A program made the translations under genes and the position numbers. The notes under the pieces are model-generated. The model ran no database searches. It was not told the origin of the DNA and worked only from the letters and a program-made list of their open reading frames with translations. Shown one piece after another: positions 1-9,182 of a DNA stretch of 46,385 nt. This DNA comes from Thermococcus sp. (GTDB taxonomy: Archaea; Methanobacteriota_B; Thermococci; Thermococcales; Thermococcaceae), in assembly GCF_027023865.1 (NCBI RefSeq), contig NZ_JALVUC010000019.1, positions 1 to 46,385 on the forward strand, read 5' to 3'. The number at the start of each line of letters is the position of its first letter. The first letter of the stretch is position 1.

Positions 1-532
1 CGGTAAGGCTAACGTGAGCGTACCACTTCCGCTTTACCGCATCGTAAGTTATCTCCAGTCTTCCATGCTTGCCTTTCAAGTGTATTCTGCCTTTAAACTG
101 GATTTCCAAGCGTTTGAACTTTCCAAGGCCTTTGAGGATTAGCTTGTTGTTTTTGATTTCGTATTGGTCGTTCCTGAGGACGATTAAGGGTTTTCTCTTC
201 ACTTCGTCCTTCAAGTAGTTTGGTGGTTTCGGCTTGAGCCACTTGGGCAGTTCTTCGTTTCTTTTGCTCCTTAAGAGCGAGAAGAAGCTCCGCCAAGCTT
301 CAGCATTCTTTCTGGCTATTTGCTGGACTGTTGCGGAACCGATTTCCTTCTTGAATTCTTCGTAAACTATCTTTTCGGTTTTGTTGAAGTCCACTATTTG
401 CTCTTTGAAGAATTCTTGTCGTCTTAGATAGTTCACTCGGTTCCAGGCTTTGGCTCCAGTGTCGGCTAACTCGAAAAGAATTTTCTCTTGTTCCTTTGAG
501 GGTTGGAGTTTTACTGTTACTACCCGCTTCAT
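1..532 (-). CDS. tnpB: IS200/IS605-family TnpB (OrfB) protein, N-terminal part, cut by the window edge
   Basis: The minus strand reads open from an ATG at 532 to the window edge, about 177 residues with no stop. The protein begins MKRVVTVKLQPSKEQE and continues with a helical, basic region (WNRVNYLRRQEFF, then ARKNAEAWRSFFSLL), which is the N-terminal helix-turn-helix of TnpB/OrfB. The RuvC nuclease half lies outside the window. There is no clear Shine-Dalgarno, but an A/T-rich TATA-like stretch lies about 30 bp upstream, so the message may be leaderless. TnpB proteins are RNA-guided nucleases that help keep IS200/IS605 elements in place. No tnpA is visible on the upstream side, so this may be a tnpB-only (IS1341-type) element. 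Family call is firm; whether the gene is intact is unknown. Confidence 0.85.
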   Translation of the reverse strand, partial: MKRVVTVKLQPSKEQEKILFELADTGAKAWNRVNYLRRQEFFKEQIVDFNKTEKIVYEEFKKEIGSATVQQIARKNAEAWRSFFSLLRSKRNEELPKWLKPKPPNYLKDEVKRKPLIVLRNDQYEIKNNKLILKGLGKFKRLEIQFKGRIHLKGKHGRLEITYDAVKRKWYAHVSLT

Positions 533-574
533 TTCAAAGTAGGGTATGGTTTTTTGGCTTTAAAATAGTTTGCT

Positions 575-660
575 TTCCCGCTTAATGGTTGTTGGGGGGT
601 TTACTGCATCCCCGCCCTAAAGGACTAGGCTTTCAAAAGAAAAAAGTAAAAGTTCGATGC
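575..660. mobile_element. Possible terminal region of the tnpB element
   Basis: Upstream of tnpB there is a G-run/C-run pair (GGGG then CCCC about 11 bases later) followed by the GC-rich stretch CCGCCCTAAAGGACTAGG, which contains CCTA/TAGG inverted arms, and then an A-rich tract. IS200/IS605 elements end in small imperfect hairpins rather than inverted repeats, and this fits one end. The exact boundary cannot be set without an empty site from another strain. Confidence 0.35.
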
Positions 661-749
661 CAGAACCAATAAACTTTTTCTAAAGATTTTCAACTTCTAA
701 TTCGAAAGATTTTTAGTGAGTGAATAGAACAATAAAAGGCAAGGTAAAC

Positions 750-914
750 ATGCTCGAGCGCCTGTTGAAGTCGAAATACAGGGGGTACATTGTTTCAATG
801 AAAAAGTTTGGTAGGAATGAAGTTCGTCCCCGTGCTGAAGCGTGGGAGAGCCTTCATCTCAATGACATTGTTAAGTTTCTCGACCTCCTTGTCCTCAACT
901 ACTACTGGACTTGA
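750..914 (+). CDS. Possible small protein, 54 aa, or gene remnant
   Basis: An ATG at 750 opens 54 codons ending in TGA at 912-914; a GTG start at 720 would give 64. The product is basic at the N terminus ([19 protein letters not shown]) with a hydrophobic C terminus ([17 protein letters not shown]). The ribosome binding site is weak (AAGGTAAAC). The frame overlaps the 3' end of moaC on the opposite strand by 13 bp. I do not recognise a family. It may be the remains of a gene damaged when the neighbouring transposon arrived. Confidence 0.3.
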   Translation: MLERLLKSKYRGYIVSMKKFGRNEVRPRAEAWESLHLNDIVKFLDLLVLNYYWT

Positions 915-1375
915 GCCTTTACCTTCTCAACGACGTGGATGTTCTCTATCCTCGTCACAGGATACTGCCCGCTCTCGTCCTTTTCAACGGCCTTGACCAT
1001 ATCCCATATCGTCAGCAGAGCGACGCTAACTCCGGTTAGGGCCTCCATCTCAACGCCAGTCTTATAAACCGCGCGAACCTCGCAGGTGGCCTCTATGTAA
1101 TCCTCGCCAAACTCAAAGGTTAAGTCAACGCCGGTCAGTAGTATCGGGTGGCAGAGGGGGATGAGTTCCGGCGTTTTCTTCACGGCCAGAATCCCGGCTA
1201 TCTGGGCCGCTGCTATAACGTTGCCTTTCTTCGTCTTTCCGGCCCTTATAAGCTCAATGGTTTCAGGCCTTAGGTGAATCCTGCCCTTTGCTATAGCCTT
1301 CCTGAAGACCTCGCCCTTGTGGCCGACCTCAACCATCTTGACACCATTCTCATCGACGTGGGTAAGTTCTCTCAT
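902..1375 (-). CDS. moaC: Cyclic pyranopterin monophosphate synthase MoaC
   Basis: A 157-residue protein, the usual MoaC length. It converts 3',8-cH2GTP, made by MoaA, to cyclic pyranopterin monophosphate in molybdopterin/tungstopterin synthesis. Family motifs are clear: [12 protein letters not shown] in the middle, and [23 protein letters not shown] near the C terminus, where the DMVK carries the catalytic Asp and Lys. A GGAGG lies just before the ATG. It starts 24 bp after rtcB stops, so the two are probably co-transcribed. The pterin product is needed by tungsten enzymes such as the AOR-family protein at 27.3 kb. Confidence 0.95.
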   Translation of the reverse strand: MRELTHVDENGVKMVEVGHKGEVFRKAIAKGRIHLRPETIELIRAGKTKKGNVIAAAQIAGILAVKKTPELIPLCHPILLTGVDLTFEFGEDYIEATCEVRAVYKTGVEMEALTGVSVALLTIWDMVKAVEKDESGQYPVTRIENIHVVEKVKAQVQ

Positions 1376-1399
1376 GGTCCAAACCTCCTGTGGAAAGAT

Positions 1400-4213
1400 T
1401 TATCCCTTTGCAACCCCCATGGGACGCATTCTCGCAACGAGGTTCGCTATGCCCGCCTCGTGGACTACGTTGACGACGTTGTCAACGCTCTTGTAAGCAC
1501 CGGGCGCTTCTTCAGCAACGACCCTCATCGAGGCGGCCCTCACGTAGATGCCCCTCTGAGCGAGCTCGTTCTTCAGCCTGTCGCCGCGGTACTGTCTCGT
1601 TGCGGCCTTCCTACTGAGTAATCTTCCGGCACCGTGGCACGAACTGCCAAATGTTTCGCGCATTGAGCCTTCTGCTCCAGCCAAGACGTAGCTCGCGGTT
1701 CCCATCGAGCCGGGGATAAGGACTGGCTGGCCGACGTCGCGGTAGGCTCTGGGAACGTCCGGATGTCCTGCAGGGAACGCCCTCGTGGCTCCCTTTCTGT
1801 GGACAACCACCTTAACCTTCTTCCCGTCGACCTCGTGCTCCTCGACCTTCGCTATGTTGTGGGCGACGTCATAGACGATGCTCATCTCCATGTCCTCCGC
1901 CTTCCTCTTGAAGACCTCCTCGAAGCTCTCCCTGACCCAGTGGGTTATCATCTGCCTGTTGGCCCAGGCGAAGTTGGCGGCTGCCTTCATTGCACTGAAA
2001 TATCTCTGCCCTTCTTCGGTCTGGAAGGGGACGCTGACAAGCTCGCGGTCAGGCCACGGCACGTTGTACTTCCTATTGGCTTTTTCCATTATCCTGAGGT
2101 AGTCGCTCGCAACCTGGTGGCCGAGCCCCCTGCTCCCTGTGTGAACCATCACAACTACCTGCCCCTCGAAGAGGCCGTATGCCTTCGCGATTCTCTCGTC
2201 GAAGATTTTATCAACGACCTGAACCTCTAGGAAGTGGTTTCCCGAACCGAGGGAGCCGAGCTGGGGCGCTCCACGCTGTTTTGCCTTCTGGCTAACCGCG
2301 TTGGGATCGGCCCCTTCCATCCTCCCGCCTTCCTCGAGGTGCTCAAGGTCTTCTTTCCAGCCATAGCCGTTCTCAACTGCCCACTTTGCACCGTCCGCTA
2401 AAACATCGTCGAGTTTACTCCAGTGGAGCCTTACCCTGCCTTTGCTCCCAAGGCCAGACGGCACGTTCTTGAAGAGCGTGTCAACAAGTTCTTTGATGTG
2501 CGGTCTGACCTCCTTCTCCGTTAGGTTCGTTCTGATGAGACGGACGCCGCAGTTGTGAACAACGAGACCGTTGGCTATGAAGTTGTGGGCCTCGTGGTAA
2601 ACACCAATGTCATAGAGCTTTTTGGAGTCACTTTTTATCCTCTCGACTTCAATTACCGGGTCGAGCACGAATCCACCTTCGAGCCCATAGGTTTTTAGGA
2701 AGCTCTGGAAGTCGGGTAGAAGTTCTCTCATCTTTCTGTTCCTCTGGACTAAGTTGCTCTCCGAGATGTTCTCCCCTATCACGATTTTTCTCCTTAAGTA
2801 TTCCGCGAAGATCAATGCGTAGGGTTTCTGGGCAGTGTACTCGTAGCCAATCTTGGAGAGGAAGTTGTATATCTCCCTTGTGTTGGAGTATATTACAAGC
2901 CTGTACATTACCCGATTGTCATACTCTTTGACTTTTCTTACATGCGAGGTGACGTCAAACTCTGCCAGCAGTTCCTTAATTGAATTTAGAAATCTCACGA
3001 GACTTTCTTCGAGTTCTTTAGTCTTAACTGCAGTGAGGGATATGGAATTTGGTGTGTACTTGTGCTTATCTGAAATCAATCTTGGCTTGCTTCCATCTGC
3101 ACCGAAAAGCCCCGCCAGGAAGTTCCTCTTAACCCATTTGGGAGCCTTTTTAATCCACTCCGGAACATCGAAGTCAACGTTAGTTTTCTTGCCCACTGGG
3201 GCACCCAGCTTGATAAGGAGTTTTGAAAACGCCTTTGATGTGGTCTTTATTGAGTACTTGGTTCCCGTGGTCTCAAACTCTTCCCATGCAGTCCTGACAT
3301 TTCCCTTTCTGGTCCTCTTATAAACCTTGGAAGCCCTGATGTTAAAGTAGAACTTAATGTCTTTCCTAAGGGATTCCAGCCCTCCTTCGTCTCCATAGAA
3401 AAAGGTGATTATCCTCTCCCTTCCGTTACTCTCGCTGTAAATGTCAAAGGATCCATCGCCTATGAAGTATCCCAGTATCCTTGCCAGAATTCCAATCCTT
3501 GGGTCGTCCATCCTCAGCGGGAGCAGTCCCCTCTCTTCCAAGTACTTCACCAGTTGTCTGTCTTCGTCTTTGAAATCCTTGCGAGTTAAAAGGACCCTCA
3601 CCTCAGGCTCTTCGTACTCGATTCCCTCGAATGGGTAGACGGCAACTAAATCACCGGGCCTTATATCTTTTGCCATTATGTACCCGTTCTCCGTTAGTAC
3701 GGGATGATCTCCTGAGGCCTTAAGAACCCTCCCACTTGCGAGCTTTATCTCGTATATTTCTTCATCACTGTCCCTCTCCGCGACCAGCATTATTCTGGAG
3801 TGATCGTTGTGACCTTCCTTCGCGTTATAGACCTTTAGTGGAATCCTTTTGAATGCTTTAGGAAGATCCTTTACCTGAATCCTGAATCCCAAATCGCTTA
3901 TAACCTCAGTCTCTTCGTGAAGGCAATTCACATCGTAGCCCACACCTCCAGGGCTTATTACACCCTCCTTTGCGTCAAAGGCGGCAACTCCTCCTATCGG
4001 GAAGCCGTAGCCTTGGTGTCCGTCGGGCATGACTATTGAGTACTTGTAGATGCCCGAGAGCATAGCGACGTTTGCCGCCTGCTCAAGCGTCTTATCATTC
4101 TTCATCTTTTCTATAAGCTGGTCGTCTGCGTAGACCCTCCCAGGGACGCGCATTCTCTTATCAAACTCCGGTATCTCCCACCGGATCCTGTCTATCCTCC
4201 TCAGAGGTACCAT
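1400..4213 (-). CDS. rtcB: tRNA-splicing ligase RtcB precursor, containing an intein
   Basis: RtcB is the GTP- and Mn2+-dependent RNA ligase that joins 2',3'-cyclic phosphate and 5'-OH ends in tRNA splicing and RNA repair. After removal of the intein (see separate entry) the host protein is about 479 residues, the normal archaeal length. Visible host motifs are [45 protein letters not shown], and [10 protein letters not shown] followed by [12 protein letters not shown], which contains the His that is guanylylated. I chose the ATG at 4213 ([15 protein letters not shown]) because GGAGGGTG lies 6 bases before it; an earlier in-frame start at 4246 would add 11 residues not typical of the family. 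Its activator archease is encoded 3 kb away on the same strand. Confidence 0.95.
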   Translation of the reverse strand: MVPLRRIDRIRWEIPEFDKRMRVPGRVYADDQLIEKMKNDKTLEQAANVAMLSGIYKYSIVMPDGHQGYGFPIGGVAAFDAKEGVISPGGVGYDVNCLHEETEVISDLGFRIQVKDLPKAFKRIPLKVYNAKEGHNDHSRIMLVAERDSDEEIYEIKLASGRVLKASGDHPVLTENGYIMAKDIRPGDLVAVYPFEGIEYEEPEVRVLLTRKDFKDEDRQLVKYLEERGLLPLRMDDPRIGILARILGYFIGDGSFDIYSESNGRERIITFFYGDEGGLESLRKDIKFYFNIRASKVYKRTRKGNVRTAWEEFETTGTKYSIKTTSKAFSKLLIKLGAPVGKKTNVDFDVPEWIKKAPKWVKRNFLAGLFGADGSKPRLISDKHKYTPNSISLTAVKTKELEESLVRFLNSIKELLAEFDVTSHVRKVKEYDNRVMYRLVIYSNTREIYNFLSKIGYEYTAQKPYALIFAEYLRRKIVIGENISESNLVQRNRKMRELLPDFQSFLKTYGLEGGFVLDPVIEVERIKSDSKKLYDIGVYHEAHNFIANGLVVHNCGVRLIRTNLTEKEVRPHIKELVDTLFKNVPSGLGSKGRVRLHWSKLDDVLADGAKWAVENGYGWKEDLEHLEEGGRMEGADPNAVSQKAKQRGAPQLGSLGSGNHFLEVQVVDKIFDERIAKAYGLFEGQVVVMVHTGSRGLGHQVASDYLRIMEKANRKYNVPWPDRELVSVPFQTEEGQRYFSAMKAAANFAWANRQMITHWVRESFEEVFKRKAEDMEMSIVYDVAHNIAKVEEHEVDGKKVKVVVHRKGATRAFPAGHPDVPRAYRDVGQPVLIPGSMGTASYVLAGAEGSMRETFGSSCHGAGRLLSRKAATRQYRGDRLKNELAQRGIYVRAASMRVVAEEAPGAYKSVDNVVNVVHEAGIANLVARMRPMGVAKG
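2552..3925 (-). other. Intein in RtcB with LAGLIDADG homing endonuclease domain
   Basis: A 458-residue in-frame insertion starts at Cys ([11 protein letters not shown], block A) and ends NGLVVHN just before Cys of CGVRLIRT. Block B is visible as SGDHPVLT. Two dodecapeptide motifs of a homing endonuclease are present, [13 protein letters not shown] and [11 protein letters not shown], both with their acidic residue, so the nuclease could be active. The frame is undamaged. The insertion sits directly before the Cys of the DVNCGVR motif, which is a manganese ligand of RtcB (Cys98 in the Pyrococcus horikoshii enzyme). Ligase activity should therefore depend on splicing. Confidence 0.95.
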
Positions 4214-4288
4214 GCTCTCACCCTCCTTACGGTCGTTTTCAACCAATATAATTTTTATTACCTTGCCAAAAGACAGATGGGATGGTAA

Positions 4289-5714
4289 ATGGGAAACCTG
4301 TTCCGCAACATAGAGCAGTTGATAGCCGGGAACTTTGCCAGGAGCACCGTGATGACACTGCTCACCCTCTACATAATCCGAGAAACGAGCGTCAGTAACT
4401 TTGGTGTTTACTCAACCGTTCTCGCGTTTTCCTCGATTACCATGGCCTTTGTGAATTTTGGGCTCGACACCTATCTTACTCGGGAGGCCAGCCGGAACCT
4501 CAAGGCCTTCTTCCCCCTCTTGAAGGGGGTTACCAAGGCGAGGGTTCTGCTCTTTGTCCTTTCGGAGGTCATTCTCTACCTCACCCTTACACTGCTTGAG
4601 TATCCCAAGGCCGTCGTCGTTCTGACCCTGATTTTCGCCTTCGACCCCCTGCTGAGCTTTTTCCTTGACTCCCTCTACTCCCTTCGCTACATAGAGGAGA
4701 GAACCCGAATAGTACCCCTGGCGGAGTTCGGGAGACGGACGCTCCTGTTTGCGCTAGTTTTGCTGGTTGCCGACGGTAACCTCATGAGGATCGTGCTTTC
4801 ATACCCGGTGGCGGATACCGTAGTGTTAGCCGCTGTTCTGGGTGTTTGTGCTGGACGCCTCAGGGAGCTGAAGGCCGTTTCGGAGGGTGAGGAGCCCGAC
4901 CTCTGGAATCTCCTAAGGAAAAACCTCCCCTTTTCACTCTAGACCCTGACGGGCCTTTTCTTCTGGAACGTAGATGTGATGATGGTCTCAAAGCTACTGG
5001 GGGCAATGGAGACCGGTTTTTACAACGTTGGTGCCACGATTTTCAAGGCGATATACTTCCTTCCCCAGTCCTTCGGCTCGGTTCTCCTCCCAAAGGTAAG
5101 TAAAGCCTACCACGATGGGAATCTCTGGGGTGTGCGCAATCTGCTGCTGGAATCGGCGAAGACCCTCCTCCTAATTGCCATTGGCATCGTAGTGTACTCG
5201 CAAACGAGTCTGCCGTACTACGTCCCCCTGCTCTTCGGGGACAAGTACTCCCCCGCGATGAAGATTATTGGGCCGATGTCGCTGATAGTCCTCTTCTACT
5301 TCCCGGCCTTCCTTGGACAGAACCTGCTCGTGGCAATAAACAGGGAGAAGAAAGCCGTGAATTCGCTGGTCATTGCCAACGCAACGAACTTCGTCCTGAA
5401 CCTCGTGTTCATCAAAATGTACGGTATCCTTGGCGCGGTCTACGGTACCGTGCTGAGTCAGGTGGTGTTTTTTTATCACCACCGCCTACTACCTCCGCGA
5501 TGTTATTAGCTGGATGTCTCCGCTTGGGGATATATGGAAGGACTTGACCATAGGAAGTGCCGCGTGGGTAGCAACAGGGCTCGTTGTCTCATGGCTGAAC
5601 GGGGTAACGAGGCCGTATCTAGCCGACAATTTGTACCTACTGACGTTTTTCCTGCTGTACAGGGAGTTGATAAAGGGGGAGAGGTTTACCCTGCATGGGT
5701 ATTCTATCCATTAG
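4289..5714 (+). pseudogene. Polysaccharide flippase (Wzx/MATE-like), interrupted by a stop and a frameshift
   Basis: Three consecutive frames make one multi-spanning membrane protein of about 475 residues, like flippases that move lipid-linked sugars across the membrane. It starts [19 protein letters not shown] and has many hydrophobic helices. An in-frame TAG at 4940-4942 breaks it after KNLPFSL; the frame then continues with TLTGLFFWNVDVMMVSKLLG. A second break is at the T7 run 5468-5474: with six Ts the frame would read through SQVVFFITTAYYLRDVIS into the last segment, ending TLHGYSIH. The homopolymer break could be a sequencing error, but the TAG is a base substitution, so I call it a pseudogene. 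Its end overlaps the convergent PUA gene by 11 bp. Confidence 0.8.
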
Positions 5715-6180
5715 AAGGCCTGCATCTCCTCTCCTTGGGAACGTAGTTTATCAGCTTTCCCTCTCTGGCCTTCGCGGAGCCAAGGAAATAGGAGCGCCAC
5801 TTTACTATCATCCAGCCATGAAGGCTTTCGTTGATCTCGACGCTCTTTCCTGCTAAATAGTGCCTCGCCCTTTCATCGTCCAGCTCAACGACGTTCTTCG
5901 TCGCCTTTGGCCCTACTAGGAAACTCCCCTCAATGCTGAGCCTTATCCCGTCGCTCTCAATCCTCGCAAAGTAGATTCCCTGCCTGTCCGGTCCCTTAAC
6001 CTCAAAGGGGCAGGGCTTCCAAGCGTAGACCTTGTGGTATCTACCCCGTATCTCGTAGACCAGCTCGGGTGCGTAGCCGTAGTTTTCAACGAGAAGCCTC
6101 TTCACAAGCTCGATATCGTCCGTCCTTCCAACCTCTTCCCTCGGGTTAGTGGTAGCCTTTTCATTGCTCTCCTCGCTCAT
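5704..6180 (-). CDS. Stand-alone PUA-like domain protein, RsmF C-terminal type
   Basis: 158 residues. The C-terminal half (RARHYLAGKSVEI, LHGWMIVKWRSYFLGSAK, then LINYVPKERR) matches the pattern of the RNA-binding PUA-like domain found at the end of bacterial RsmF (Methyltranf_PUA): a hydrophobic strand, a GxxK turn and an N-Y-x-P-K-x-x-R ending. Its ATG overlaps the stop of the RNA m5C methyltransferase gene (ATGA), so the two proteins are probably made together. I infer that it supplies RNA binding for that enzyme, which lacks a PUA domain of its own. Confidence 0.75.
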   Translation of the reverse strand: MSEESNEKATTNPREEVGRTDDIELVKRLLVENYGYAPELVYEIRGRYHKVYAWKPCPFEVKGPDRQGIYFARIESDGIRLSIEGSFLVGPKATKNVVELDDERARHYLAGKSVEINESLHGWMIVKWRSYFLGSAKAREGKLINYVPKERRCRPSNG

Positions 6181-7112
6181 TCGCCTCCCTCCGGCTTGGC
6201 TATCTTCGCTATGAAGAACGCCTCCGTGTCGTTGTCATTCGGGTGTATGCGCAGGGCCTTCTTTAGCTCGAGCGAGTAGGTTCTCCCCTCCCATTCGAGG
6301 ACCGGTTCACTCGTCCTCACGGGCAGGTCAATCCTCTCGAGCCTCGCGTCGGTCTTCCTGAGGAGATAATCAACGACCTCCTCGTTCTCAAGGGGGTCTA
6401 TCGTACAGGTGGAGTAGACGAGCGTCCCGCCCGGTTTTAAGGCCCCGTAAGCCACCCTGATAAGCCTCTTTTGGATGTTCATGTAGCGGATGACGGTTTT
6501 CATTCTCCACTCTTCCAAGAACTTCCACTTCTTCCGTATCATTCCAACCGAGGAGCACGGTGCGTCGAGGAGGATTCTATCAAAGGTATCCTTGAAGCGA
6601 GCGAAGTAGGCACCGTCCCTCGTGGTCACGCGCGCTATCAGAACCCCCATCCTATTGAGGTTTGCCATGAGGACGTTGGCCCTGCTCAGTTTCGGGTCGT
6701 TCGCTATGATACACCCCTCGTTTCCCATGTACTGGGCAATCTGCCCGGTTTTGGAACCGGGTGCCGCCGCCATGTCAAGCACAAGTTCGCCCGGCTTTGG
6801 CTCAAGAACAACCGGCGGAATCATCGAACTCGCTTCCTGACCGAATATCAGTCCCAAACTGTGCTCTGGGACTTCCACGAGGTTGTCGACGTTGATGAAG
6901 AAGCCCTCGCGAACCCAGGGAATTGGCTCAAGCTCAAACTCTTCTCTCAGCCTCTCCACCACTGACTCCAGCGGCGCCTTGAGCGTGTTCACCCTTATGC
7001 TCTGCCTGAGCGACCTTATCAAGAACTCCCAGAACTCGTCGGTGTCTTCGAGCCTTGAGTAGCGCTCATAGAATCCAGGGTTTGTCTCCCTGACTCTGTC
7101 CCTCGCGCTCAT
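6177..7112 (-). CDS. RsmB/NOP-family RNA (cytosine-5-)-methyltransferase
   Basis: 311 residues. It transfers a methyl group from SAM to C5 of cytosine in RNA. The SAM-binding motif DMAAAPGSKT is at residues 113-122. The two catalytic cysteines are in DAPCS (183-187) and STCT (234-237). The gene lies between archease (upstream, 9 bp gap) and the PUA protein. In Pyrococcus abyssi the archease-adjacent homologue (PAB1947) is a tRNA m5C methyltransferase whose specificity is changed by archease. The same order here supports a tRNA role, although I cannot exclude rRNA. Confidence 0.9.
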   Translation of the reverse strand: MSARDRVRETNPGFYERYSRLEDTDEFWEFLIRSLRQSIRVNTLKAPLESVVERLREEFELEPIPWVREGFFINVDNLVEVPEHSLGLIFGQEASSMIPPVVLEPKPGELVLDMAAAPGSKTGQIAQYMGNEGCIIANDPKLSRANVLMANLNRMGVLIARVTTRDGAYFARFKDTFDRILLDAPCSSVGMIRKKWKFLEEWRMKTVIRYMNIQKRLIRVAYGALKPGGTLVYSTCTIDPLENEEVVDYLLRKTDARLERIDLPVRTSEPVLEWEGRTYSLELKKALRIHPNDNDTEAFFIAKIAKPEGGE

Positions 7113-7121
7113 GGAACCACC

Positions 7122-7547
7122 TCATATGTCAGGAACCAGCTGGGCCATCCACCTGCCGTCGGGAAGCTGTTTTATCTCCATTTCGTGGTAGGTTATCGCC
7201 TTCACTTCCTCCTTCGGCCCCTGTTTCTCGCTCAGCAGTTCACCGCAGGCCCTCGCCTTGATCTTGTAGCCATCTCCGCTCTTCTCGATCTCAATCCTAA
7301 CGTCGCCGAAGACAAGTCCCTCCACATCATGGATGACGAGAAGCTCCTCAAGGAAATTATACAAGAGCGCCATCAGATCCTCTCCTTCCGCCTCAACTTC
7401 CCTGCACTCTTTGGGGTCAACCTTCCTCACGTCAACCATAACGTCGAAGAGCGCCAGTGCAACGGCCTCAAAGGCTTCCTCAAGCGTTGAACCGTACCCC
7501 CTGATGCCTATGTCAGCGGTGTGCTCGTAGTGCTCCCATTCCCTCAT
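7122..7547 (-). CDS. Archease, RtcB activator and methyltransferase chaperone
   Basis: 141 residues with the archease signature at the N terminus ([15 protein letters not shown]) and the C-terminal metal-site segment ending [14 protein letters not shown]. Archease promotes guanylylation and turnover of RtcB and also modulates the neighbouring m5C methyltransferase. I chose the ATG at 7547 (MREWEHYEH) because GGGGGTGG precedes it; the earlier TTG at 7562 sits inside that site. It starts about 2 bp from the end of the vapC gene, so the whole minus-strand run vapB-vapC-archease-methyltransferase-PUA is probably one transcript. Confidence 0.93.
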   Translation of the reverse strand: MREWEHYEHTADIGIRGYGSTLEEAFEAVALALFDVMVDVRKVDPKECREVEAEGEDLMALLYNFLEELLVIHDVEGLVFGDVRIEIEKSGDGYKIKARACGELLSEKQGPKEEVKAITYHEMEIKQLPDGRWMAQLVPDI

Positions 7548-7548
7548 C

Positions 7549-8010
7549 TCAGCCACCCCCAAGGAGTACCGAGTTTAGATCCTCCTCTATCGCCGCCCGA
7601 TGGAGCCTCTTGTCAGCAGTATAGAAGCTTCTTGCCTCGACGTACTTTGCCGAGACTATCTGAAGGGCATCAGCTTGATACAAATGGTATCTCTCGATCA
7701 GCTTCCAGGCATCTGCCAAGATCAGGGAGTGGACCGGAACCATCTCTAAGACGCCCAGCCTCGTGAACCGCTTTACCTCCGCTAAAAAGCCCTTTTTCAG
7801 GAAGTCAAACTCATCTCTGCTGAGCTGTCCCCGTCTCAGCCGTTTATCGAGTGTGCCGATAACCTCTCCGATGTTCCAGAAGCTGAAGGCCAGCTTCACC
7901 TCCCCCCTGTAGGCGTCCCTGAATAGCTCCTTTACGACATCGCTGCCCTCTTCGTCCAGGTATCTCTTCAGAATTGCATTAGTATCCAAGTAAACGCTTC
8001 TCCCTGTCAT
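7549..8010 (-). CDS. vapC: PIN-domain ribonuclease toxin, VapC family
   Basis: 153 residues. The PIN-domain acidic residues are visible: Asp9 (YLDTN), Glu49 (WNIGEV), Asp114 (YQADALQ) and Asp133 (YTADKRL). These bind Mg2+ and cut RNA. The start overlaps the end of the upstream antitoxin gene by 32 bp, the normal antitoxin-first layout. The toxin's RNA target is not predictable from sequence. It lies directly upstream of archease. Confidence 0.88.
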   Translation of the reverse strand: MTGRSVYLDTNAILKRYLDEEGSDVVKELFRDAYRGEVKLAFSFWNIGEVIGTLDKRLRRGQLSRDEFDFLKKGFLAEVKRFTRLGVLEMVPVHSLILADAWKLIERYHLYQADALQIVSAKYVEARSFYTADKRLHRAAIEEDLNSVLLGGG

Positions 8011-8239
8011 CTCTCATCTCCCTCACAAGCTTCTCACTGCTCTCTCCTTTGACTCTCAGGGGTTCAAACCACAGGGGCACCTCGGAGTCGTCGACGTCCT
8101 TCAAAACTTCGTTTATGAGGTAGTTCATCAGCGCCTCTTCAAGGAGCTTGCTGACCTCGCTCTTCTCCCGCTGGGCCAGCTCTTTAAACTCCTTCCACAG
8201 TTCTTCATCCAGATAAACGCTGGTCTTCACCTTCCCCAT
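7979..8239 (-). CDS. vapB: Ribbon-helix-helix antitoxin, VapB-like
   Basis: 86 residues. The N terminus (MGKVKTSVYLDEELWKEFKELAQ) is a ribbon-helix-helix DNA-binding domain; the charged C-terminal tail ([13 protein letters not shown]) would bind the toxin. I chose the ATG at 8239 because GGTGGTACA precedes it; an earlier in-frame start at 8266 would fall inside the TATA region. The 3' end overlaps vapC. Such pairs usually repress their own promoter, and the TATA box shared with panB lies just upstream. Confidence 0.85.
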   Translation of the reverse strand: MGKVKTSVYLDEELWKEFKELAQREKSEVSKLLEEALMNYLINEVLKDVDDSEVPLWFEPLRVKGESSEKLVREMRDDREKRLLGY

Positions 8240-8268
8240 TGTACCACCATCGGTAATTACCTGCATTG

Positions 8269-8278
8269 GTATATAAAC
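8269..8278. promoter_or_regulatory. Nearly symmetric TATA box serving vapB (minus) and possibly panB (plus)
   Basis: GTATATAAAC reads as a TATA element on both strands. On the minus strand it is about 30 bp from the vapB ATG; on the plus strand it is about 50 bp from the panB ATG, which would leave a 20-25 nt leader with GGTGGTGAA. A 10 bp palindrome, TCGACGTCGA, at 8300-8309 lies near the expected panB transcription start. Confidence 0.5.
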
Positions 8279-8327
8279 CCATCGAAACCGTTAATTAGAT
8301 CGACGTCGAAATGGCATCGGTGGTGAA

Positions 8328-9182
8328 ATGAGAGAGATAACGCCGAGGCGCATAATCGAGATGAAGGGGAAGGAAAAGATAGCGATGGTGACCGCTTACG
8401 ATTATCCATCGGCGCTGATAGCGGACAAAGCCGGGATGGACATAATATTCGTCGGTGATTCCCTCGGCATGGTCGTCTACGGGGAGCAGAACACGCTGAA
8501 CGTCTCGATGGAGCAGATGGTATTCCACACGAAGGCCGTCTCCAAGGTGGTAAAGCGCGCGCTCGTTCTGGCGGACATGCCCTTCGGGAGCTACGAGATA
8601 GACACCGACGAGGGCATGGAAAACGCGGTGAAGTTAATCCAGGCCGGAGCGGATGCGGTTAAGATAGAGGGTGGCTACGACCACAGAAAGCTCGTGAGAA
8701 AGCTCGTTCGCATGGGCATCCCTGTGATGGGTCACACCGGGTTAACACCGCAACGCTACCTACGCTTGGGTGGCTATAGATTGATGGGCGAGACAGAGGA
8801 AGAGATCGAGGAGATACTCCGCGATGCAAAGGCCCTTGAAAAGGCCGGTGCCTTCGCCGTCGTTCTGGAGTTCACATTGGCGGACGTTGCAAAGCTCGTA
8901 ACCGAGGAAATCTCCGTCCCAACTATAGGAATCGGCTCCGGTCCGTGGGTCGACGGGCAGGTTTTGGTGTGGCACGACCTTCTTGGAATCTACGAGGAGA
9001 CCCCGCCCTTCGTCAAGAAGTACGCGGACATTGGGGGGATGATCAGACTGGCCCTCGAAAACTACCGTGAAGAGGTCAAGACAGGGGAGTTCCCGGGGAA
9101 GGAACACTACTGGGAGTTCCTTGACAAGGACGACTTCAGGAGAAAGGCCGGAAAGGCCCTTGAGAGGCTGGAGGACGACTGA
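8328..9182 (+). CDS. panB: 3-methyl-2-oxobutanoate (ketopantoate) hydroxymethyltransferase PanB
   Basis: 284 residues. It adds a hydroxymethyl group from methylene-tetrahydropterin to 2-oxoisovalerate, the first committed step towards pantoate and coenzyme A. Metal ligands and catalytic residues are in place: Asp44 (FVGDSLGM), Asp83 (LADMPFGSY), Glu114 (VKIEGG) and Glu181 (VVLEFTL). The central MGHTGLTPQ motif is also present. GGTGGTGAA precedes the ATG. The stop overlaps the start of the next gene (TGATG), so the glycosyltransferase remnant is in the same transcript. Confidence 0.96.
   Translation: MREITPRRIIEMKGKEKIAMVTAYDYPSALIADKAGMDIIFVGDSLGMVVYGEQNTLNVSMEQMVFHTKAVSKVVKRALVLADMPFGSYEIDTDEGMENAVKLIQAGADAVKIEGGYDHRKLVRKLVRMGIPVMGHTGLTPQRYLRLGGYRLMGETEEEIEEILRDAKALEKAGAFAVVLEFTLADVAKLVTEEISVPTIGIGSGPWVDGQVLVWHDLLGIYEETPPFVKKYADIGGMIRLALENYREEVKTGEFPGKEHYWEFLDKDDFRRKAGKALERLEDD

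Noticed and set aside
1274-2230. Plus-strand frames opposite moaC and rtcB
   Set aside because: Shadow frames of conserved genes; no start signals and low-complexity composition.
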